A DNA stretch of 7,675 nucleotides from Bacteroidota bacterium (lineage in GTDB: Bacteria > Bacteroidota > Bacteroidia > Bacteroidales > UBA932), in assembly GCA_009778375.1 (NCBI GenBank), contig WRJW01000163.1, forward strand, positions 1 to 7,675, written 5' to 3'. The first letter of the stretch is position 1, and each line of letters opens with the position of its first letter. Both the position numbers and the translations under genes were made by a program. The notes under the pieces are model-generated. The model saw only the letters and a program-made list of their open reading frames with translations, did no database searches and was not told the origin of the DNA. Below, one piece after another: positions 1 through 6,097 of the stretch.

Positions 1-6
1 GACGAG

Positions 7-2364
7 GTGAGTATATTTCCGATTCTGAACATGGACGAGAATGCAGACGTTAATGCCATAGATCTTCCCTCCGATTTGCCGATCTTAGTCTTGAGGAATG
101 CGATCCTGTTTCCCCACACCTTGATTCCCATAACGGTAGGACGGGACAAATCGGTTAAACTGATTCGGGAAGTATTTGAAACCACCAAGTTGCTGGGCGC
201 CGTTACCCAATTGAATCCCGACGTAGACGACCCCAAGTCGGCAGACCTTTTTCGTTTTGGCTGCCTGGCCCGTGTGCTCAAGATCATTGAAATGCCCGAT
301 GGAGGGCTTACTGCCATCCTCCACGGCTATACCCGCATAGAGCTGCTGCAAATCGTTGCCGAAAACCCCTATATCAGGGCCAAAGTCAGGTACCTGAAAG
401 ACAAACTCTCCGATTCGGATTCCGACGTGGCGGCCATTACGGGGGCCATTAAGGACTCCGCCCTTCAAATCCTCCGGTTGTCGCCCAACATGCCGCAGGA
501 AGCCGCCTTTGCCATTAAGAATTTAGAGGGCGTAGAGTTTTTGATCAATTTTATTGCCTCCAATGTGGAGATGGAACAGTTGGACGAAAAACTCGCGCTA
601 TTGGCCGAAGGAAACTTAAAAGAACGGGGGCTCAAACTCTTGACTTTGCTCAACCAGCAAATAGAACTCCTTAAAATCAAAGACGACATTCGCCAAAAAG
701 TCCGCAAGGAGATAGACCAGCAACAACGCGAATACTACCTTAACAACCAACTCAAGACGATTCAGGACGAATTGGGCATGAACAGTACGCAGGATATAGA
801 GGAGTTGCGCAAGCAGGCTAAAACCAAGAAGTGGCCTCAGGCAGTAGGTTTAACTTTTGAAAAAGAGATGACTAAATTGGAACGTACTCATCCCCACTCT
901 CCGGATTTTAGTATTCAACTCAACTACCTCCAATTCCTGATCGACCTCCCCTGGAACGAAGTCACCAAAGACAAACTCAACCTCAAACGGGTTCGCAAAA
1001 TACTAAACGAGGATCATTACGGCCTTGAACAGGTAAAAGAGCGCATTTTGGAATACTTGTCGGTACTCAAATTAAAAGGAGATATGAAGTCGCCTATTAT
1101 CTGCCTCTACGGTCCTCCGGGCGTGGGCAAAACCTCGCTGGGACGCTCTGTAGCAAGGGCGCTCGGACGTAACCTGGGACGCATCTCCTTGGGCGGCCTC
1201 CACGACGAAGCCGAAATACGGGGCCACCGCAAAACCTATATAGGGGCCATGCCCGGCCGGATTATCCAGACCATCAAAAAATGCAAATCATCCAATCCCC
1301 TCATTATTTTAGACGAGATCGACAAAGTAGGGGCCGATTTCCGGGGCGATCCGGCTGCCGCCCTCCTTGAGGTATTGGACCCTGAACAAAATGTCAGTTT
1401 TCATGACAACTACTTGGATATGGATTATGATCTATCTAAGGTACTGTTTATTACAACTGCCAACAACATCAGCGCCATTCACCCTGCCCTCCGCGACCGG
1501 ATGGAATTGATTCCCATCAGCGGCTATTTGGCGGACGAAAAACAGCACATCGCCTACGATTATCTCTTACCCAAGCAATTAGAGGTACATGGACTCAAAT
1601 CCAAACAGCTCAAACTCTCTAAACAAAACCTCCAATTGATTATTGACGAATATACCCGCGAATCGGGAGTGCGTATGTTAGAGAAGCAATTGGCCAAAAT
1701 TGCCCGCAGCACGGCTAAAAAAATCGCCTTTGAAGAACCATACAGCATTACTCCTACGCAGGAAGAACTCAGAAAAACCTTAGGACTCCCCCTGCACAAA
1801 CCCGACAGTTTAGAGGGTAACAACGTACCCGGCGTGGTCACCGGCTTGGCATGGACAGAAAACGGGGGCGAAATACTCTTTGTGGAATCAAGCCTGAACA
1901 AAGGCAAAGGTCTGTTGACCTCTACCGGCAACTTGGGCGAGGTGATGAAAGAATCGACCATTATAGCCCAGCAGTACCTCAAAGCCCATTCCGGTCTGAT
2001 CAGGATGGATCCTGCCGAAGTGGCTAAATGGGATGTTCACATACATGTTCCCGAAGGAGCCATACCCAAAGACGGCCCTTCGGCCGGCATTGCCATCGTT
2101 TGCGCCATGGCCTCTTCCTTTATGCAGAAACCGGTACGCGAAAAAGTGGCCATGACCGGAGAAATGACCTTGAGGGGTAAGGTATTGCCCGTAGGTGGAA
2201 TCAAAGAGAAAATCTTAGCAGCCAAACGCGCCGGCATTAAAGATATTATTCTCTCCGCCGAAAATCAGAGAGACGTAGAAGAGATTAAACCGGAATACGT
2301 TCAAGGGCTTAGCTTTACGTATGTAAAGAGTATTAAGGAAGTTTTGGAGTATGTCTTACTCTGA
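7..2364 (+). CDS. lon: ATP-dependent protease Lon (La), possibly 5'-truncated by the window edge
   Basis: Cytoplasmic homo-oligomeric AAA+ serine protease that unfolds and degrades misfolded and short-lived regulatory proteins. Numbering from the GTG at 7: N-terminal substrate-binding LON domain about 24-220, beginning LPILVLRN; a charged, probably coiled helical linker about 220-300; AAA+ domain about 335-570 with Walker A GPPGVGKT (369-376), Walker B ILDEID (434-439), sensor-1 Asn in TTANN (483-487) and an arginine-finger region ALRDR (494-498); and a C-terminal protease domain with catalytic Ser692 in PKDGPSAG and Lys735 in GGIKEK. The Ser-Lys spacing of 43 equals that of E. coli Lon. All key residues are present and 785 residues is near the family length. 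The start is uncertain: the frame is open to base 1, many Bacteroidota Lon proteins carry a slightly longer N terminus, and ATG at 37 or an upstream start are alternatives. The end overlaps the first ATG of ung. Confidence 0.97.
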   Translation: MSIFPILNMDENADVNAIDLPSDLPILVLRNAILFPHTLIPITVGRDKSVKLIREVFETTKLLGAVTQLNPDVDDPKSADLFRFGCLARVLKIIEMPDGGLTAILHGYTRIELLQIVAENPYIRAKVRYLKDKLSDSDSDVAAITGAIKDSALQILRLSPNMPQEAAFAIKNLEGVEFLINFIASNVEMEQLDEKLALLAEGNLKERGLKLLTLLNQQIELLKIKDDIRQKVRKEIDQQQREYYLNNQLKTIQDELGMNSTQDIEELRKQAKTKKWPQAVGLTFEKEMTKLERTHPHSPDFSIQLNYLQFLIDLPWNEVTKDKLNLKRVRKILNEDHYGLEQVKERILEYLSVLKLKGDMKSPIICLYGPPGVGKTSLGRSVARALGRNLGRISLGGLHDEAEIRGHRKTYIGAMPGRIIQTIKKCKSSNPLIILDEIDKVGADFRGDPAAALLEVLDPEQNVSFHDNYLDMDYDLSKVLFITTANNISAIHPALRDRMELIPISGYLADEKQHIAYDYLLPKQLEVHGLKSKQLKLSKQNLQLIIDEYTRESGVRMLEKQLAKIARSTAKKIAFEEPYSITPTQEELRKTLGLPLHKPDSLEGNNVPGVVTGLAWTENGGEILFVESSLNKGKGLLTSTGNLGEVMKESTIIAQQYLKAHSGLIRMDPAEVAKWDVHIHVPEGAIPKDGPSAGIAIVCAMASSFMQKPVREKVAMTGEMTLRGKVLPVGGIKEKILAAKRAGIKDIILSAENQRDVEEIKPEYVQGLSFTYVKSIKEVLEYVLL

Positions 2365-3094
2365 GCTCAACGAAGCGCAAGAGCAGGAAGCCGACTTCCA
2401 GAATAAGGCAGGGAGTTGGCGACCGGTAGAAGTGCGCATGGAAGCGGGCTGGAAAGCCGCCCTATCTCCCGAATTTGAAAAAGAATATTTTAAACAACTT
2501 TCCGGTACCGTCCGGCGGGAAATCGGATCGGGTGTCACTATTTATCCCCCCGCAAAATTGATTTTTAATGCTTTTGACCTGACGCCTTTTGACAAAGTCA
2601 AGGTCGTGATTTTGGGGCAGGACCCCTACCACGGCCCCCTTCAGGCCCACGGCCTCTGCTTTTCGGTTCCCCAAGGGGTTCCGCCTCCCCCTTCGGTGCA
2701 AAATATATTTAAAGAATTGCATACCGATTTGGGCATCCCCATTCCCCGCCATGCCTGCTTGGAACATTGGGCGGAACAGGGAGTATTTTTGCTCAACGCC
2801 GTTCTGACCGTTCGTGCCGGAGCCCCCGCCTCCCACAGCCAAATCGGATGGCAAACCTTTACCGATGCCGTAATCAAAACCCTATCCAAACAACGTTCGG
2901 GCCTTGTCTTTTTGCTTTGGGGAAACTTTGCTCGAGCCAAAAGGGATATGATTGATACCGCTAAGCACCACATATTGGAATCCGCCCACCCCTCTCCCCT
3001 CTCGCGTGGCGCCTTCTTTGGCAACCGCCACTTTTCACAAACCAACGCCCTATTGCAACAGCAGGGATTAACGCCGATTGACTGGGCCCTCTGA
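2351..3094 (+). CDS. ung: Uracil-DNA glycosylase, family 1
   Basis: Removes uracil from DNA after cytosine deamination or dUTP misincorporation, starting base-excision repair. Numbering from ATG 2351 (247 residues): the water-activating motif GQDPYHG is at 89-95 with catalytic Asp91; the uracil-stacking Phe is Phe104 in LCFSV; the uracil-reading Asn is Asn149 in LLNAVLTVR; and the DNA-intercalation loop HPSPLS is at 213-218 with His213 and Leu217. All match the E. coli enzyme (Asp64, Phe77, Asn123, His187, Leu191). The start is debatable. ATG 2351 overlaps lon by 14 bases and has a purine-rich AAGGAA about 10 bases upstream, but gives about 29 extra acidic residues. ATG 2438 (Met30) or GTG 2432 gives about 218-220 residues, nearer the usual family length, and begins where homologues begin (the MEAGWK region). 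Co-transcription with lon is likely, since there is no room for a separate promoter or terminator. Confidence 0.97.
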   Translation: MSYSELNEAQEQEADFQNKAGSWRPVEVRMEAGWKAALSPEFEKEYFKQLSGTVRREIGSGVTIYPPAKLIFNAFDLTPFDKVKVVILGQDPYHGPLQAHGLCFSVPQGVPPPPSVQNIFKELHTDLGIPIPRHACLEHWAEQGVFLLNAVLTVRAGAPASHSQIGWQTFTDAVIKTLSKQRSGLVFLLWGNFARAKRDMIDTAKHHILESAHPSPLSRGAFFGNRHFSQTNALLQQQGLTPIDWAL

Positions 3095-3112
3095 TTTGTT
3101 GGCTTATTCTAT

Positions 3113-3120
3113 TATCTTTG
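3113..3120 (+). promoter_or_regulatory. Bacteroidota-type promoter -7 element (TATCTTTG) for coaD
   Basis: The octamer matches the TAnnTTTG consensus of Bacteroidota primary sigma promoters in every fixed position. It sits in the 44-base gap between ung and coaD, and 18 bases separate its end from the coaD ATG at 3139. The only -33-like element is TTTG at 3095-3098, just 14 bases upstream, which is shorter than the usual roughly 19-base spacing, so that half is weak. No hairpin plus T-run separates ung from this point, so coaD may also receive readthrough from lon-ung. Confidence 0.7.
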
Positions 3121-3138
3121 TATCCTGATCTTCGTTTT

Positions 3139-3621
3139 ATGAATCGTTTTGCCGTTTTTCCCGGATCCTTTGATCCCTTTACCTTAGGACATTTAGATGT
3201 GCTCAAATCTGCCCTTGACCTCTTTGACGGCGTAACCGTGGCTATTGGGTACAATACCCAAAAAGCGGGACTTTTTAGCCCCGAAGACCGTATAAAGATG
3301 ATCAAAATAGCCACAGCCGGATACAGGGGCGTAGAGGTGTGCAGTTATACCGGCCTCACGGTTGATTTTTGCACCTCCATGGGGATTCATTTTATTGTAC
3401 GGGGATTGCGCACCACCACAGACTTTGAATTGGAACAGGTTATTGCCCAAGCCAATCAAAAAATGGCGCCGGAAATCAGAACGGTTTTTATTCCGGCCGG
3501 ACCCGAATTTTCCTTTATATCCTCCACCGTCGTTCGGGATGTACTCTTAAATGGGGGGGACGCCCAACGCTTTATCCCCTCCGGCATTGACCTCAACCAA
3601 TTTGTGCAGCTACCCAAATGA
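3139..3621 (+). CDS. coaD: Phosphopantetheine adenylyltransferase (PPAT)
   Basis: Catalyses ATP + 4'-phosphopantetheine to dephospho-CoA + pyrophosphate, the penultimate step of coenzyme A synthesis, in the cytoplasm as a hexamer. With ATG 3139 the protein has 160 residues (E. coli 159) and aligns almost position for position. It has a Rossmann nucleotidyltransferase fold with N-terminal FPGSFDPFTLGHLD containing the TxGH motif (Thr15, His18), Lys42, RGLR at 88-91, and the C-terminal ISSTVVRD motif at 127-134. A TTG at 3118 opens the same frame 21 bases earlier but lies inside the promoter -7 element, so ATG 3139 is the supported start. No Shine-Dalgarno sequence is visible. The stop overlaps the next start as ATGA, implying translational coupling. 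A run of seven G (3553-3559) codes for Gly-Gly and does not break the frame. Confidence 0.97.
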   Translation: MNRFAVFPGSFDPFTLGHLDVLKSALDLFDGVTVAIGYNTQKAGLFSPEDRIKMIKIATAGYRGVEVCSYTGLTVDFCTSMGIHFIVRGLRTTTDFELEQVIAQANQKMAPEIRTVFIPAGPEFSFISSTVVRDVLLNGGDAQRFIPSGIDLNQFVQLPK

Positions 3622-4385
3622 AACCCCTGATCATCCTGGCCGCCATACTCTACTGCCTGCTGCCCCCTCAGGATCAGGATAGGGCGTACGCCACACTTCA
3701 AGGGATGTTTGACCGCTATTTTACCCAGGCCCTCCCTCCCCTTCCCGATTCGGTGATTGTTGATGTTGATCAGATACTGGAACGGTGCCCCAGCCCGGAA
3801 GTAAAAAATCGCTGCGGATCCCTGTTGCTCCAATATTTTATCACCTCCCCCATTATGGGTATGGAAAACGTGGCGGTACACATCGCCAAAAAATATATCG
3901 ACGGAGAATTACATGCCGATAACGAAGAATTGGAGCAATATCTGCATACCTACGTAGCCTTTAACGAACCCTCCTTAATCGGAAAAACAGCCCCTGAACT
4001 TAGCCTGCCAGACCCCAACGGGTGCTTAGTATCGCTCAAAGAGTTGGAAGCCGACTATACCATACTTCTCTTTTACGACAAAGATTGCGCAGTATGCAGC
4101 GAACAAATGCCTTTGATCCGACAAGTTTATGAAAAATATCAATCAAGGAAAATAGCCGTCTATGCCGTGTATACTCAGGACAACATGGAGGCTTGGCTCC
4201 GTTACATAGCCGACCTCCCTGCCGAATGGATCCATGTATGGGATCCCGATTTTTCCTCCGGATTTCATAAATTATATAACGTAACCGGTACCCCCCGAAT
4301 CTTTTTGATGGACAGCCACAAAACGATTATCGGCAGAGAATTGGACGCCCATCTTTTAGATCTAATCCTCTCTCAACGGCCATGA
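3618..4385 (+). CDS. Thioredoxin-like (TlpA/redoxin) protein with Bacteroidota N-terminal domain, probably exported
   Basis: The 255-residue protein begins with a short hydrophobic stretch (about 4-16), which suggests a signal peptide or membrane anchor and so a cell-envelope location. Residues about 25-115 form a helical region whose SPIMGMENVAVHIAKKY segment (77-93) resembles the DUF5106-type domain that precedes redoxins in Bacteroidota. From about 121 it is thioredoxin-fold: IGKTAPELSLPD lead-in, active-site Cys157-Ala-Val-Cys160 after FYDKD, and the cis-proline region GTPRIFL with Pro226. This predicts thiol-disulfide exchange, either reducing or oxidising; the partner is unknown. Extra cysteines are at 13, 57, 66 and 136. 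Cys13 is preceded by Ile-Leu-Tyr, a poor lipobox, so lipoprotein status is doubtful. The gene overlaps coaD and ubiD by 4 bases each and sits mid-operon. The thioredoxin fold is certain; the domain name is from memory and the role is inferred. Confidence 0.85.
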   Translation: MKPLIILAAILYCLLPPQDQDRAYATLQGMFDRYFTQALPPLPDSVIVDVDQILERCPSPEVKNRCGSLLLQYFITSPIMGMENVAVHIAKKYIDGELHADNEELEQYLHTYVAFNEPSLIGKTAPELSLPDPNGCLVSLKELEADYTILLFYDKDCAVCSEQMPLIRQVYEKYQSRKIAVYAVYTQDNMEAWLRYIADLPAEWIHVWDPDFSSGFHKLYNVTGTPRIFLMDSHKTIIGRELDAHLLDLILSQRP

Positions 4386-6097
4386 ATCGTTTTATTGCCA
4401 AATTAGAAGAAATGGGCGCCCTGTTGCGCATTCGGGAATTTGTGGATCCGGTGCTCGAAATCGCAGAAGTCACCGACCGAATGAGCAAGCAGCCCGGAGG
4501 AGGCAAAGCCCTCCTTTTTGAAAACACCGGCACCCCTTTTCCCGTACTAACCAACATGATGGGATCAAAAGAGCGCATCGCCGCCGCTTTGGGCGTAGCC
4601 CAATTGGATCAGATCCCCAGACGTATTGAAGAATGGACCTCCCTCTTTACCCAAACTCCTCAGGGATGGAGGGATAAAATCAAACTGCTGCCCCAACTCA
4701 ACGAAGCAGCCTCCTGGACGCCCCAAAACAAAAAAGGGCCGGGCGCCTGTCAAGAGGTAATCTATCTGCAACCCGACCTCAACCTCCTCCCGATCCTCCA
4801 ATGCTGGCCCAAAGATGGCGGGCGCTATATTACCCTCCCCTTAGTGCATACCCGCGACCCCGAAAGGGGCAAACGGAACGTAGGCATGTACCGGATGCAG
4901 GTGTTTGGCAAGGACCGCACCGGCATGCACTGGCACAAACACAAGACGGGTGCGCGCCATTTTGCCGCCTGTAAGGAAGCACGTTTTCCGGTGGCCGTCT
5001 GTTTGGGCGGAGATCCCGTCTACTCCTTTTGCGCCGCCGCCCCCCTCCCCGACGGGATGGACGAATACCTCCTTGCCGGCTTTCTTCGGAATAAAGCGGT
5101 ATCTTTGGTACCCTGTCTTTCTATTGACCTTTCGGTACCCGAAGATTGCGACTTTGTGTTGGAAGGGTATATAGAAGCAAAAGAAGAACGCGTCATGGAG
5201 GGGCCGTTTGGCGACCATACCGGCTTTTACTCCCTCCCCGACCTTTATCCTCTATTTCACTTGAACTGCCTGACCCATAAAAAAGGAGCCGTCTATCCGG
5301 CCACCTTAGTGGGGATTCCTCCGCAGGAGGACGCCTATATATCGGAAGCCGTAGAAAAAATCTTTCTGACTCCCTTCAAAATATCTGTAGCCCCCGAAAT
5401 CATAGACTTTCACCTGCCGGTGGCGGGCGTCAGCCACAACATAGTCGTAGTCAAAATCACCAAAACTTATGCCGGACAAGCCATAAAAATCGCCCACGCC
5501 CTTTGGGGAGCCGGACAGATGATGCTCAATAAAATGGCGGTGGTGGTAGACGGCGAGGTGGATATTCGCGATTACAAAGCCCTTTTACACGCCATACTCC
5601 AACACTACCGCCCCCTACACGATACCTTTTTTAGCCGAGGTCCTTTGGATGTGCTCGACCACGCCGCCCCCAAATGCGGCTTTGGCGGAAAGATCTGCAT
5701 AGACGCCACCCAAAAATTTCCCGAAGAAGCACTCCAGATTCCTGATGCCTTTCGCCCCGACCGCGTCTTTTCGTTTGTACACCATCCGCAGGCCAAAACA
5801 AATGCCCTGATCCAAGTGGTGTTGGATGCCGCCGTAGACCTCAACGATTTTTTCAGGTGTATCTGGATCATGGGGAACCATGCCGACCCCATCAGGGATA
5901 TGAAATTGGAGGATGGAGCGCTGCATATAGATGCGCGAAGCAAGCAACCCGGCGACAAAGGAGTTTTTCGCCCCTGGCCCGATATGGTTTGCGCCTCGGA
6001 AGAGACGATCAAAGCTGTAGACGCCAAATGGGAATCGCTATGCCTTGGTCCTTTTATTCCTTCGCCCTCGCTGATCTGCCAAACCGTACACCAATAA
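4382..6097 (+). CDS. ubiD: UbiD family prenylated-FMN-dependent decarboxylase (long form), probably in menaquinone synthesis
   Basis: UbiD enzymes non-oxidatively decarboxylate aromatic or alpha,beta-unsaturated acids using prenylated FMN, which is supplied by UbiX (not in this window). Numbering from ATG 4382 (571 residues; E. coli 497): the N-terminal domain starts FIAKLEEMGALLRI; the cofactor/Mn site is NVGMYR (Asn166, Arg171) followed by MHWHKHKTG (182-190); the second metal ligand Glu228 is in DEYLLAG; and the signature EGPFGDHTGFY (273-283) carries Glu273 and Asp278. Arg171-Glu273-Asp278 matches the Arg-Glu-Glu/Asp triad of the family, so activity is expected. The C-terminal region is longer than in E. 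coli and seems to contain a second copy of a VD..D...P..D segment (386-414 and 478-506). Bacteroidota use menaquinone, so a naphthoate-type substrate is plausible but unproven. It overlaps the redoxin gene by 4 bases (ATGA) and lnt by 60 bases tail to tail. Confidence 0.9.
   Translation: MNRFIAKLEEMGALLRIREFVDPVLEIAEVTDRMSKQPGGGKALLFENTGTPFPVLTNMMGSKERIAAALGVAQLDQIPRRIEEWTSLFTQTPQGWRDKIKLLPQLNEAASWTPQNKKGPGACQEVIYLQPDLNLLPILQCWPKDGGRYITLPLVHTRDPERGKRNVGMYRMQVFGKDRTGMHWHKHKTGARHFAACKEARFPVAVCLGGDPVYSFCAAAPLPDGMDEYLLAGFLRNKAVSLVPCLSIDLSVPEDCDFVLEGYIEAKEERVMEGPFGDHTGFYSLPDLYPLFHLNCLTHKKGAVYPATLVGIPPQEDAYISEAVEKIFLTPFKISVAPEIIDFHLPVAGVSHNIVVVKITKTYAGQAIKIAHALWGAGQMMLNKMAVVVDGEVDIRDYKALLHAILQHYRPLHDTFFSRGPLDVLDHAAPKCGFGGKICIDATQKFPEEALQIPDAFRPDRVFSFVHHPQAKTNALIQVVLDAAVDLNDFFRCIWIMGNHADPIRDMKLEDGALHIDARSKQPGDKGVFRPWPDMVCASEETIKAVDAKWESLCLGPFIPSPSLICQTVHQ
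5537..5899 (+). repeat. Diverged protein-level repeat inside ubiD (two copies, 92-residue period)
   Basis: UbiD residues 386-414 (bases 5537-5623) and 478-506 (bases 5813-5899) align without gaps. Nine of 29 positions are identical: Val387/479, Val388/480, Asp390/482, Val393/485, Asp394/486, Asp397/489, His408/500, Pro411/503 and Asp414/506. Several further positions are conservative. Each copy is followed by an Ile-Asp-Ala-x-x-Lys motif (440-445 and 516-521). The repeat is not evident at DNA level. E. coli UbiD, as I recall it, has one such segment. Confidence 0.5.
6038..6097. other. Antiparallel coding overlap of the ubiD and lnt 3' ends
   Basis: The + strand encodes the last 19 residues of UbiD (ending in CQTVHQ, TAA at 6095-6097). 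The minus strand encodes the last 19 residues of Lnt, including the end of its final membrane helix and a basic tail (ending in RTKA, TAG at 6040-6038). Both ends look like genuine family sequence: GPFIPSPS in UbiD, and the hydrophobic last helix in Lnt. No hairpin followed by a T-run is visible on either strand, so neither gene has an obvious terminator here. Confidence 0.85.

Noticed and set aside
3084..3098. GGGCCC palindrome at the end of ung as a terminator or operator
   Set aside because: Six-base palindrome without a loop or T-run; most of it is coding sequence for the Ung C terminus.
3118..3138. TTG at 3118 as the coaD start, adding seven residues
   Set aside because: The codon lies within the promoter -7 element, so it would precede the transcript start. 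ATG 3139 gives the family length and the normal N terminus.
3645..3656. Lipobox at Cys13 of the redoxin, which would make it an Lnt substrate
   Set aside because: The residues before Cys are Ile-Leu-Tyr; a bulky Tyr at -1 is outside the usual Gly/Ala/Ser, so I do not call a lipoprotein.
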